A stretch of DNA of 26,066 nucleotides from an uncultured Alistipes sp. (lineage in GTDB: Bacteria; Bacteroidota; Bacteroidia; Bacteroidales; Rikenellaceae), in contig CALBKP010000046.1 in assembly GCA_937895825.1 (NCBI GenBank), forward strand, positions 1 through 26,066, read 5' to 3'. A program made the position numbers and the translations under genes. The notes under the pieces are model-generated. The model made no database searches. It was not told the DNA's origin and saw nothing but the letters and a program-made list of their open reading frames with translations. Each line of letters opens with the position of its first letter. Positions within the stretch are counted from its first letter, which is position 1. Shown piece by piece: positions 8,142-15,633 of this stretch.

Positions 8142-10061
8142 GTGAACGAGCAAGAGGTACATAACGCATCGTTATCGATTGACGAGATTCTCAAACAGTG
8201 GTGGGGCTATGATGAGTTCCGCCCCATGCAGCGTGAGATTATCGAGGCGGTGATGGCGGGGCGTGACACCCTTGCGCTCATGCCTACGGGTGGCGGTAAG
8301 TCGCTGACGTACCAGATACCCGCACTTGCCAAGGAGGGACTCACCATCGTTGTCACGCCGCTAATCGCCCTTATGAAGGATCAGGTCGACGCGCTACGTC
8401 GGCGCGGCATATCGGCCGTGGCGGTACATTCAGGTATGGATCCACACCGTATTGAGGTGGCTCTCGATAACTGTACCTATGGCGACGTTAAGCTCCTTTA
8501 TATCGCACCTGAGCGCCTTGCTACCGAGGTTTTTCGAGTGCGCCTAAGACGTATGAAGGTGAGCATCATTGCTGTTGATGAGGCGCACTGTATATCGCAG
8601 TGGGGCTACGACTTCCGCCCCTCGTACCTACGTATCGCCGAACTTAGGGAGTTTGTTCCTGAGGCTACGGTATTGGCACTGACTGCCTCGGCAACCGAGC
8701 GCGTGGCAAGCGATATAATGCACCACTTAGGCTTTAAGCAGGAGCACATCCTACGTTCAAGTTTCGCGCGACCAAACCTGTCGTATGTCGTGCGCGAGGT
8801 TGAGGATAAGTACGACCATCTGCTACGTATCATCCAAAATGTAGAGGGCTCGGGTATCGTATATATGCGCACGCGCGAGGCGTGCGAGACCCTTGCCGAG
8901 CAGCTCCGTAACTCGGGAATAAGTGCGCAGTTCTACCACGCAGGACTCCCCTCGTTGGAGCGCGCCATGCGTCAGGATGAGTGGCTCGATGGACGTGTGC
9001 GTGTGATGGTTGCAACTAACGCCTTTGGTATGGGTATCGACAAGCTCGATGTGCGATTTGTTGTTCACTACTCGATGTGCGACTCGTTGGAGGCATACTA
9101 CCAGGAGGCAGGACGTGCAGGTCGTGATGGCTGCCGTAGCTACGCCGTGATGTTATATACGAAGGATGACTGTGAGAAGTTGCACTATTTCTTCAAGGCT
9201 GAGTTTCCGCCCGTGGAGGAGATCAAGCGTGTCTACGAACTGGTGTGTAGCTATCTGCAAGTGGCTATTGGTGACGGTGAGGGACTGTCGTTCGAGTTCA
9301 ATAACTACGACTTTTGCCATAAGACGAGCCTATCGTATGGACTTGTTGGCAGCGCACTTAAGATATTAGAGCAGAATGGGTTGATGACACTTCTTGACGA
9401 GCAGGATCACCCCGCAAGACTGATGTTTACGTGTAGCCGCGACTCGCTCTATAAGCTCAATGTCGAGGGTAACGATATGGACCTGCTGCTACGCACGATT
9501 CTACGCACGTATAATGGTGTCTTTAACCAGTTTCGATATATCGACGAGCTGCTGTTGGCGCAGGTGTCGGGTCTCACGTCAGAGCGCGTGCACGAGCTTC
9601 TGCGTGTGTTGTGGCGCATGCGCGTAATACGTTATATACCAGCTTCGCACTCGCCGATGATTATCTTTAATAGCGAGCGCCTTCCGAGGGAGGATATATA
9701 CATCTCGCCGGATAGCTATCGTCGTCGCTACGATGTGGCGCTGGAGCGCACGAATAAGATGTTGGAGTACGTCACCAACGAGGATAAGTGCCGCAGCCGC
9801 ATTATTGAGGAGTACTTCGGCCAGACGTGTGCGTCGGATTGTGGCGTGTGCGATATATGCCTCGCACGAAGGAGCAAGCGAGCCTCTATGTCGATAGATG
9901 AAGCCGTTGTTAAGGCCTTGCAGGAGAGTGAATTGAGTGTCAAGGAGGTGGTCGCAAAGGTGGCAGGTCGTGCCGAGCGTGTGGTCGAAGTGATAGATAA
10001 AATGGTCTTGGAGGGGAAAATTTCGCTCAGTGTAGGTGGAAAACTAAAAATTAATAACTAA
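8142..10061 (+). CDS. recQ: RecQ-family ATP-dependent DNA helicase, variant domain order
   Basis: A 3'-5' superfamily 2 helicase for DNA repair and recombination. Helicase domain: Walker A MPTGGGKS (Lys53), DEAHCISQWGYDFRPSY (Asp146-His149), and GRAGRDG near residue 325. Four zinc-binding cysteines (Cys550, 567, 570, 573) have the 17-3-3 spacing I recall for E. coli RecQ, but lie about 170 residues further along. The extra segment (~350-545: QVAIGDGEGLSFEFNNYDF through ISPDSYRRRYDV) looks winged-helix-like. After the zinc site there is a short helical tail (LSVKEVVAKVAGR) and no recognisable HRDC domain. I recall this layout from other Bacteroidota RecQ proteins. The start is GTG at 8142; no other in-frame ATG occurs before residue 28, which would cut the conserved FRPMQ motif. 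Confidence 0.9.
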   Translation: MNEQEVHNASLSIDEILKQWWGYDEFRPMQREIIEAVMAGRDTLALMPTGGGKSLTYQIPALAKEGLTIVVTPLIALMKDQVDALRRRGISAVAVHSGMDPHRIEVALDNCTYGDVKLLYIAPERLATEVFRVRLRRMKVSIIAVDEAHCISQWGYDFRPSYLRIAELREFVPEATVLALTASATERVASDIMHHLGFKQEHILRSSFARPNLSYVVREVEDKYDHLLRIIQNVEGSGIVYMRTREACETLAEQLRNSGISAQFYHAGLPSLERAMRQDEWLDGRVRVMVATNAFGMGIDKLDVRFVVHYSMCDSLEAYYQEAGRAGRDGCRSYAVMLYTKDDCEKLHYFFKAEFPPVEEIKRVYELVCSYLQVAIGDGEGLSFEFNNYDFCHKTSLSYGLVGSALKILEQNGLMTLLDEQDHPARLMFTCSRDSLYKLNVEGNDMDLLLRTILRTYNGVFNQFRYIDELLLAQVSGLTSERVHELLRVLWRMRVIRYIPASHSPMIIFNSERLPREDIYISPDSYRRRYDVALERTNKMLEYVTNEDKCRSRIIEEYFGQTCASDCGVCDICLARRSKRASMSIDEAVVKALQESELSVKEVVAKVAGRAERVVEVIDKMVLEGKISLSVGGKLKINN

Positions 10062-10066
10062 CTTTG
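10059..10066 (+). promoter_or_regulatory. Candidate -7 box for the exonuclease gene
   Basis: TAACTTTG is an exact TAnnTTTG match overlapping the recQ stop codon and lies 32 bases before the ATG at 10099. No convincing -33 element is seen, so it may be chance; recQ read-through is the alternative. Confidence 0.4.
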
Positions 10067-10098
10067 TAAGTTATTAAGCGTTTTGGACTAAAAAATAG

Positions 10099-10815
10099 AT
10101 GGCATTTCTACAAACCATAGATAACGATACGGTGGCTCAATTGCCGGCAGCTTGCTTCTCAGGTCGCATCGTAATTGTTGATAGCGATGAGGGTATTGCT
10201 GCGGCGTGTAGTGATCTTCAGAGCTACGACACCATCGGCTTCGATACCGAGACGCGCCCATCGTTTCGTGCAGGTGTGTCGTATAAGGTTGCGTTGTTGC
10301 AGCTCTCGACACCCAACACGTGCTATCTATTTCGTCTGAACCGTATTCGTCTGGATAACCGCATACTTAAGATTCTCGGCTCGCGTCGCATCCTTAAGAT
10401 TGGAGCAGACGTGGGTGGCGATATACGTTCGTTGCGTGCGCTTCGCGACTTTCGCGCTGATGGGTTTGTGGATCTTCAGACCGAGGCCGTGCGCTGGGGC
10501 ATCGAGGAGAAGAGCCTGCGTAAGCTCTCGGCCATAGTCCTCGGCATGCGTATCTCCAAGGCGCAGAGGCTTAGTAATTGGGAGGCAGGCGTTCTCACCG
10601 ACCAGCAGAGGGAGTATGCTGCCACGGATGCGTGGGTGTGCCCGCGTATTTTAGAGGAGATGCAGCGTGCGGAGCAACCATCGGGTGAGCTCACGATAAT
10701 ATCGAGTGCTGGGCAGCGTGAGGAGGAGCGAAAGAGACCTAAGCATCGTCGCCATGCACCACGTCGCAAGTTGCGTGCTAAGGTCGAGAGTAGTGATATG
10801 AACAATGCAGAATAA
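10099..10815 (+). CDS. 3'-5' exonuclease, DnaQ-fold (RNase D / WRN-exonuclease type)
   Basis: A 238-residue protein whose core matches DEDDy exonucleases: motif I IGFDTETRP (Asp49, Glu51), a motif II region KIGADVGGDIRSL, and motif III EYAATDAW with the tyrosine and aspartate expected at the active site. It should degrade DNA or RNA from the 3' end; WRN-type or RNase D-type substrate cannot be told apart here. The last ~35 residues are very basic (KRPKHRRHAPRRKLRAK) and may bind nucleic acid. It lies 37 bases after recQ, which invites a repair role with that helicase (inference), and its end meets the start of the rRNA methyltransferase gene, implying co-transcription. Confidence 0.85.
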   Translation: MAFLQTIDNDTVAQLPAACFSGRIVIVDSDEGIAAACSDLQSYDTIGFDTETRPSFRAGVSYKVALLQLSTPNTCYLFRLNRIRLDNRILKILGSRRILKIGADVGGDIRSLRALRDFRADGFVDLQTEAVRWGIEEKSLRKLSAIVLGMRISKAQRLSNWEAGVLTDQQREYAATDAWVCPRILEEMQRAEQPSGELTIISSAGQREEERKRPKHRRHAPRRKLRAKVESSDMNNAE

Positions 10816-12031
10816 GTATATGAGTAAGGAGCAAAGATTAACCGTCGTACATCTACGTCGTGGCAAGGAGGAGTCGTTGGAGCGTCGCCATCCGTGGGTA
10901 TTCTCAGGAGCTATCGAGCGTATTGAGGAGGGCGATAAGCCATTGATGGAGGGCGATGTCGTGGATGTCGTAACGAAGCAGGGTGCGTTTATTGCCCGTG
11001 GCCACTACCAGATAGGCTCTATTGCGGTGCGTGTGCTTAGCTTCGAGCGCGAGACTATCGACCAGGATTGGTGGGCACATCGTGTGGCTATGGCTAAGGG
11101 TGTGCGCGATGCGCTGGGCATGACACGTAACCCCGAGACTACGTGCTATCGTCTTATACATGGCGAGGGTGACCTGTTGCCCGGTCTTGTTGTAGATGTC
11201 TATGGTCGTACGGCTGTTGTTCAGTGCCACTCGGTGGGTATGTACCGTGAGCGTCAGATGATTGCCGAGGCTATACGTCGCGCCTACGGCTCGGAGATCG
11301 AGGCTATCTACGATAAGAGTTCGCAGACGCTTCCCTATAAGGCTGAGCTGGGGGCTATTGATGGCTACTTATGGGGTCGTGCTGCTGAGAGTAAGAATGT
11401 CGTTTTAGAGAATGGCATGCAGTTCGTCGTGAACTGGGAGGAGGGACAAAAAACGGGATTCTTCATCGACCAGAGGGAGAATCGTGATTTGGTGCGCCAC
11501 TATGCTCGTGGCCGTAAGGTGCTAAATACGTTTTGCTACACGGGAGGCTTTTCGGTTGCAGCACTGCGTGGTGGTGCAACGGAGGTGGTATCTATTGACC
11601 TCTCGGAGCGTGCCGTGAAGCTCGCCGAGGAGAATGTGAAGCTCAACTTTGGTACAGATGCTCCGCACACGGCCATTGCGACAAATGCAGTAGAGTATCT
11701 TAAGGATATAGATGATAGTTACGACCTTATCATCCTCGACCCTCCGGCCTTTGCCAAGCATCATAAGGTCTTGGGCAACGCATTGCAGGGATACAAGAAG
11801 ATAAACGCTCGTGCGTTGGAGAAGATACGCCCCGGTGGCATACTATTCACCTTCTCATGCTCGCAGGCCGTCAGCCGTGAGCTCTTCCGCACGACGATAT
11901 TTACGGCAGCAGCCATAGCACGTCGTAAGGTGCGCATCATTGGCCAGTTAACACAGCCTGCCGATCACCCGATTAACATATACCACCCTGAGGGCGAGTA
12001 TCTTAAGGGCTTAGTCGTATATGCCGAGTAA
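10805..12031 (+). CDS. rlmI: Class I SAM-dependent rRNA methyltransferase, RlmI-like
   Basis: Expected to methylate a cytosine in 23S rRNA (m5C, as E. coli RlmI does). Domains in order: an N-terminal PUA RNA-binding domain (LRRGKEESLERRHPWVFSGA, EGDVVDVV), a linker with YDKSSQTLPYKAELG, and a Rossmann methyltransferase domain with motif I VLNTFCYTGGFSVAALRGGA, motif II VVSIDLSERAVKLAEEN, motif IV LIILDPPAFAK and the cysteine motif FTFSCSQAVS. Length (408) fits the family. The ATG at 10805 overlaps the exonuclease gene by 11 bases; the ATG at 10820 (MSKEQRL) avoids the overlap and is equally plausible. Site specificity is inferred from family only. Confidence 0.9.
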   Translation: MQNKYMSKEQRLTVVHLRRGKEESLERRHPWVFSGAIERIEEGDKPLMEGDVVDVVTKQGAFIARGHYQIGSIAVRVLSFERETIDQDWWAHRVAMAKGVRDALGMTRNPETTCYRLIHGEGDLLPGLVVDVYGRTAVVQCHSVGMYRERQMIAEAIRRAYGSEIEAIYDKSSQTLPYKAELGAIDGYLWGRAAESKNVVLENGMQFVVNWEEGQKTGFFIDQRENRDLVRHYARGRKVLNTFCYTGGFSVAALRGGATEVVSIDLSERAVKLAEENVKLNFGTDAPHTAIATNAVEYLKDIDDSYDLIILDPPAFAKHHKVLGNALQGYKKINARALEKIRPGGILFTFSCSQAVSRELFRTTIFTAAAIARRKVRIIGQLTQPADHPINIYHPEGEYLKGLVVYAE

Positions 12032-12074
12032 GCTATTTGCGAGTAATGAAGATAAACAAAATAGATAATTGTAG

Positions 12075-12356
12075 ATGAAACGAGTAATGGTAATGGTTGC
12101 AGCATCCGCGCTTTGTATAGCGTGCTGTAACGATGGTAGGGGCGGTGTCGTGATCGACGAGCAGAATCACGAGAATATAGCCTATGACAAGAGCTACGAG
12201 CTAAGCGAGAGGGTTATCAATGCCCAGAGCTATGAGGAGTTTTGTGAGGCTGCCAAGGAGCTTAGAACCTATGAGGAGGCCTTCCGCACACAGATAGGCG
12301 GCGATTCGTATCTTATCTTCTTGGAGGAGAGCAATAGTGTCCTTAACCAGATTTAA
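12075..12356 (+). CDS. Small predicted lipoprotein, shares a module with the next gene
   Basis: A 93-residue protein of unknown function. The N-terminus has Lys-Arg, then a hydrophobic stretch ending in LCIACC, with Cys17 or Cys18 as likely lipid-attachment residue. Residues 44-93 align without gaps to residues 45-94 of the next gene's product, 14 of 50 identical (E, A, E, K, then YE-A-R, GG, L-F, VL). The module is helical in character and rich in Glu. The gene starts 43 bases after the rlmI-like gene and ends 12 bases before its partner, so the pair is co-transcribed and may depend on the upstream promoter; no TAnnTTTG box is visible before it. I do not recognise a family. Confidence 0.75.
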   Translation: MKRVMVMVAASALCIACCNDGRGGVVIDEQNHENIAYDKSYELSERVINAQSYEEFCEAAKELRTYEEAFRTQIGGDSYLIFLEESNSVLNQI

Positions 12357-12368
12357 TCCGCTGAAGCT

Positions 12369-13094
12369 ATGAAGAAGAGTAGAAAAATGAAGTTTGTGAT
12401 GGCGTGTGGTTATATCGCCTTCGTTGTTCTTTTGTTGTTGGGCACACGTTGTGAGTCGAGAATACACCTTACTACGCCTGAGCGCGATGCTAAGCATATC
12501 GCCGAGCTTGCCGAGATGGCACGTACCGAGGCTGAGTTGAAGGTGGTGGAGAAGATGCGTGCACGCTATGAGCAGGCATATCGCGAGAGCTATGGCGGTG
12601 CTAAGGCTTTGTATTTCCGTTCGTTGGTAGATCCTGTCCTCGATGAGGTGGGCGATCGTCGCGAAGCCTTGGCTGCGGAGGAGGCATACCTCGACGGCCA
12701 GCTCAATAACTTCTATGGTAAGCTAAACGACCTGAATAAGGCTTGGAAGATGGAGCTTGGCACTAAGGAGGACGCGCTCGCTGTTATAGAGAATAATGAT
12801 GCTATCATCGCTGCGATGACAGCCGAGCTCGAGGCTATGATTGCCGCTAAGGATCAGCTTGCTCTCGATATTATCGATGCGGGCTATCCCGAGGATATGC
12901 TCCACAAGATTGGTGAGGCTGAGGCTAATATCGAGGTTAAGCGCGAGGAGATTGCCGAGGTGGAGTATTCAAGCTATATTTTGGAGCTTGCCTACCGCTT
13001 GCAGCGTGGCGAGGAGCTTGTTACGGTGGAGTCTATCGTCGATGAGTCCGAGGCTGATGCTACGCTCGATGTAGTGGAGGAAGTGGTGATATAG
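12369..13094 (+). CDS. Membrane-anchored coiled-coil protein of unknown function
   Basis: A 241-residue protein. A basic start (KKSRKMK) leads into one hydrophobic segment (about residues 9-25), then ...GTRCES; Arg before Cys makes a lipobox doubtful, so a signal anchor or signal peptide is more likely. Residues 45-94 are the same module found in the preceding lipoprotein (RYEQAYRESYGG...LYF...VLDEV). Residues ~105-215 are Glu/Ala/Leu-rich and probably form long helices or a coiled coil (AAMTAELEAMIAAKDQLALD, EANIEVKREEIAEVEYSS), followed by an acidic tail. Envelope location is inferred. It may act together with the small lipoprotein. A terminator shared with kdsC follows. Confidence 0.78.
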   Translation: MKKSRKMKFVMACGYIAFVVLLLLGTRCESRIHLTTPERDAKHIAELAEMARTEAELKVVEKMRARYEQAYRESYGGAKALYFRSLVDPVLDEVGDRREALAAEEAYLDGQLNNFYGKLNDLNKAWKMELGTKEDALAVIENNDAIIAAMTAELEAMIAAKDQLALDIIDAGYPEDMLHKIGEAEANIEVKREEIAEVEYSSYILELAYRLQRGEELVTVESIVDESEADATLDVVEEVVI

Positions 13095-13110
13095 GCTCTT
13101 AATCTATAAT

Positions 13111-13144
13111 AAAATAGGCGTATGTGTGACCATACGCCTATTTT
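13111..13144. terminator. Bidirectional terminator between convergent genes
   Basis: A perfect 14-bp stem, AAAATAGGCGTATG (13111-13124) with its complement at 13131-13144, around a 6-base loop, with A/T tracts on both sides. It lies between the coiled-coil protein gene (+) and kdsC (-) and can serve both. Confidence 0.88.
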
Positions 13145-13159
13145 GTTTGTCCTGGTAGC

Positions 13160-13702
13160 CTACTTCTCTGATGTAGGTAGTCCGAGAACACCTTTAAGGT
13201 TCTTTGCCCACTTCTGCTGGGCACGCATAACCTGCTCGACGATGTCGCGTACAGCACCGTGGCCACCGTTAAACTCCGATACGTAGCGCGAGGCCTCGAC
13301 AACCTCCATGGCGGCATCGGCAGGGCATACAGGTATGCCCACCATGCGCATACACTCTAAGTCGGGGATGTCGTCACCCATATATATAACATTTTCGGTC
13401 GCGATGCCGTAGTCGGCAAGGAACTCTTTGAGTGCAGCTGTTTTATCCATGCAGTTGAGGTACATGCGCGTAACGCCAAGCATCTCAAGGCGGCGGCGCA
13501 GCATCTCGCCACGACCTCCCGATATAACACATATCTTCATACCCTCGCGTATTGCCGAGGCTATGGCGTAGCCATCCTTGGCGTTGTAACGACGTATAAA
13601 GTCGCCATCGGGCGTGGGTATGATGCCTCCGTCGGTCATCACGCCATCAACGTCGAAGACTATCGCTTCGACACGTGCTACATCTTCTTTGAAGTTTCCC
13701 AT
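13160..13702 (-). CDS. kdsC: KdsC-type HAD phosphatase (KDO-8-phosphate phosphatase)
   Basis: A 180-residue C0-cap HAD enzyme that would release phosphate from 3-deoxy-D-manno-octulosonate 8-phosphate, a step in lipid A core (Kdo) synthesis. HAD motif I is FDVDGVMTDGG (nucleophile Asp17, acid/base Asp19), motif II ICVISGG, motif III a lysine near DKTAALKEFL, motif IV YMGDDIPDLECM. No cap domain is present, as in KdsC tetramers. Its ATG lies 25 bases inside the preceding DUF2520 gene; there is no alternative start before the catalytic motif, so the overlap seems genuine and implies coupled translation. It is the last gene of the xerD-led operon. Other C0 HAD phosphatases are the alternative. 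Confidence 0.9.
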   Translation of the reverse strand: MGNFKEDVARVEAIVFDVDGVMTDGGIIPTPDGDFIRRYNAKDGYAIASAIREGMKICVISGGRGEMLRRRLEMLGVTRMYLNCMDKTAALKEFLADYGIATENVIYMGDDIPDLECMRMVGIPVCPADAAMEVVEASRYVSEFNGGHGAVRDIVEQVMRAQQKWAKNLKGVLGLPTSEK

Positions 13703-14469
13703 ATATTTGTGGTTAAGTCGTTATATATCTGTTGTTTAGTTGTGTCGTTGCTGAGCATCGCAAGGTGACGTTCAACAACGGCTTTGTCGCCACGTATGGC
13801 GGGGCCAGTCTGCACCGTGCGAGGATTGCCCGAGGCTATGGCCTTGGCTGCCGTCTCGCGGATGATGGGCTTTAATATCTCGAAGTCTAAGCCCTCGTCC
13901 TCGACAATATCCGATGCTATGGCGTAGAGGTGGTTGACGAAGTTATTTACAAAGACACCTGCAAGGTGTAGTCTACGTCTACGCTCCGAATCGGCACTCT
14001 CGGCCTTGAGACCCATGCAACCTGCAAGGTCGCGGAGCTTTTTCGTCGTCATCGTGCTGTCGCCCTCGACAAATATAGGTGTCCCTTCTATTGCCTCGCT
14101 ACGCCCCGACGAGAAACTCTGCAAGGGGTAGAAGACACCACGGCCACCCTCGCGCTCAGGTATGGCGGTGAGAGGTATGCTTCCGGCGGTGTGTGCTACG
14201 ATGGCTGTGGGTGCAAAGGGTAGCGATGAGGCGAGCCCCTCGACTGCGCGGTCACTCACGGCGATAAGGTATATGTCGGCCTCGGCAAGCTGCTTTGCTT
14301 CGCTCGACCACGTTGTGCCTGCAAGCTCGGCTACGGCATTGCCACGCTCCACGTTACGCGCGAACACCTGCCTTAGCTCCACGCCCTCACTGGTGGCAAG
14401 TCGGCATGCAAGAGCCTCGGCTACATTACCCGAACCGACAACAACAACGCTTATGCTCCTATGTTCCAT
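13678..14469 (-). CDS. Rossmann-fold DUF2520 protein (NADP-oxidoreductase-like)
   Basis: A 263-residue cytoplasmic protein. The N-terminal Rossmann fold shows VVVVGSGNVAEALACRL (dinucleotide-binding glycines near residues 11-14), and DIYLIAVSDRAVEGLA and VAHTAGSIPL follow as in F420-dependent NADP reductase-like and pyrroline-5-carboxylate reductase-like folds. The C-terminal DUF2520 helical domain has LHLAGVFVNNFVNHLY and GPAIRGDKAVVERHL. No reaction is assigned for this family to my knowledge. In many Bacteroidales it sits directly before kdsC, as here, which hints at a role near Kdo/LPS synthesis but proves nothing. Its ATG comes directly after the stop of the upstream methyltransferase gene. 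Confidence 0.87.
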   Translation of the reverse strand: MEHRSISVVVVGSGNVAEALACRLATSEGVELRQVFARNVERGNAVAELAGTTWSSEAKQLAEADIYLIAVSDRAVEGLASSLPFAPTAIVAHTAGSIPLTAIPEREGGRGVFYPLQSFSSGRSEAIEGTPIFVEGDSTMTTKKLRDLAGCMGLKAESADSERRRRLHLAGVFVNNFVNHLYAIASDIVEDEGLDFEILKPIIRETAAKAIASGNPRTVQTGPAIRGDKAVVERHLAMLSNDTTKQQIYNDLTTNIWETSKKM

Positions 14470-15633
14470 CTATTTATCTCTCTTAAGTTCTATAAACCAA
14501 TTCTCGTTATCGATGCTCGTAATCGCAACGATGCCATCACTTCCTGCTCGTGCGCCAATACCCTTACGTACCGCCTCGACGGATAGTTGCGTCTCGCGCT
14601 TGAGTATCTCAACACCCATGCCCTTGAATCGTCGCTTGAGCTCGCGTGGGTGGTAATGCTCGATGCGCGCTATGGCGTAGCATCTCGCAGCAATAGGCTC
14701 TGATGGTAGCTTGCGGGCAAAGGCGTAACCATTATTGCTCCATATCGAGGCGTAGGGCTTCAGTGCAGCAATGGCCACACGGCTCTTTTGCAGTGCCACG
14801 TCAGGAATGATAAGATACCTATACTCGTCGGCCGTGAATGGCTCAGCAGAGGGTATCGTATGCATATCTTCACGATCAAACTGCCACTCGCCAAGCCCTA
14901 TTGCTGCAACCTTGAGTTTGTCACCCTCAGCACCAGTATATATGTTTAGCTCCTTGCACTCACCACCGAGTGATACAACCTCGACCTCCGATGAAGGGAA
15001 TAGTCTAAAAGCCTCCTCTACGTCGAAGAGTGGCGATAGCTTTAGCCCTATACGGTTGGCTATCTCGTGTAGGCGCGGTAGCAGTGCCGCGATATTTGGA
15101 GAGCAATCCTCCAAGCACACCATCTTTTGCCCCGTGTCGGAGCGGCGGTCGGGGTCGGCAAATACCCAGTCGAAGTGTTCGGAGGTGGTTGCCACATACT
15201 CCTCGGCCGTGGTGCTCACCACCTCGACATTATTCACGCCGAGGAGCGATAGATTGTAGCGTACAACCTCGGCCAATACCTCGTCGCGCTCGAGTGTCAC
15301 CACACGACGGAAACGCTCGGCAAAGGCGAGGGTGTCGATGCCTAAACCACACGTAAGCTCCAGGAGCGTGTCACCACCGATATTCTTACGCTTGGCACTC
15401 TCCTCGCTCGATGACTGCTCGAAGGCGCGTGGCGGGATGATGCATCGTGCCTCGTATAGGCGCGGTAGCTTGCGGCGTGCGCGTTGCAGATACTTTACCT
15501 GCGTAGCCACAAGGCGTGCTTCGGGTACACGACTATCGAGAGCCACGGCCGCAGGGTCGCGCTCGATGTTTGCCTCTATGGCACAACGAAGCTCCTTGCT
15601 CCTAAGCAGTTCTATGTCATGGAGTGTTAGCAT
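14470..15633 (-). CDS. Class I SAM-dependent methyltransferase with THUMP-like domain
   Basis: A 387-residue protein. An N-terminal helical part (residues 1-85, RSKELRCAIEANIERDP, QVKYLQRARRKLP) precedes a Rossmann methyltransferase domain with motif I LLELTCGLGIDTLAFAERF, motif II VVTLERDEVLAEVVRYNL and motif IV WVFADPDRRSD. The C-terminal ~100 residues (ALKPYASIWSNNGYAFARK, HPRELKRRFKGMGVEILKRE) fit the THUMP-like RNA-binding domain seen in these Bacteroidota proteins. An RNA base (rRNA or tRNA) is the likely target; position unknown. Its start overlaps the end of the comEC-like gene by 17 bases, and its stop abuts the next ATG. Confidence 0.83.
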   Translation of the reverse strand: MLTLHDIELLRSKELRCAIEANIERDPAAVALDSRVPEARLVATQVKYLQRARRKLPRLYEARCIIPPRAFEQSSSEESAKRKNIGGDTLLELTCGLGIDTLAFAERFRRVVTLERDEVLAEVVRYNLSLLGVNNVEVVSTTAEEYVATTSEHFDWVFADPDRRSDTGQKMVCLEDCSPNIAALLPRLHEIANRIGLKLSPLFDVEEAFRLFPSSEVEVVSLGGECKELNIYTGAEGDKLKVAAIGLGEWQFDREDMHTIPSAEPFTADEYRYLIIPDVALQKSRVAIAALKPYASIWSNNGYAFARKLPSEPIAARCYAIARIEHYHPRELKRRFKGMGVEILKRETQLSVEAVRKGIGARAGSDGIVAITSIDNENWFIELKRDK

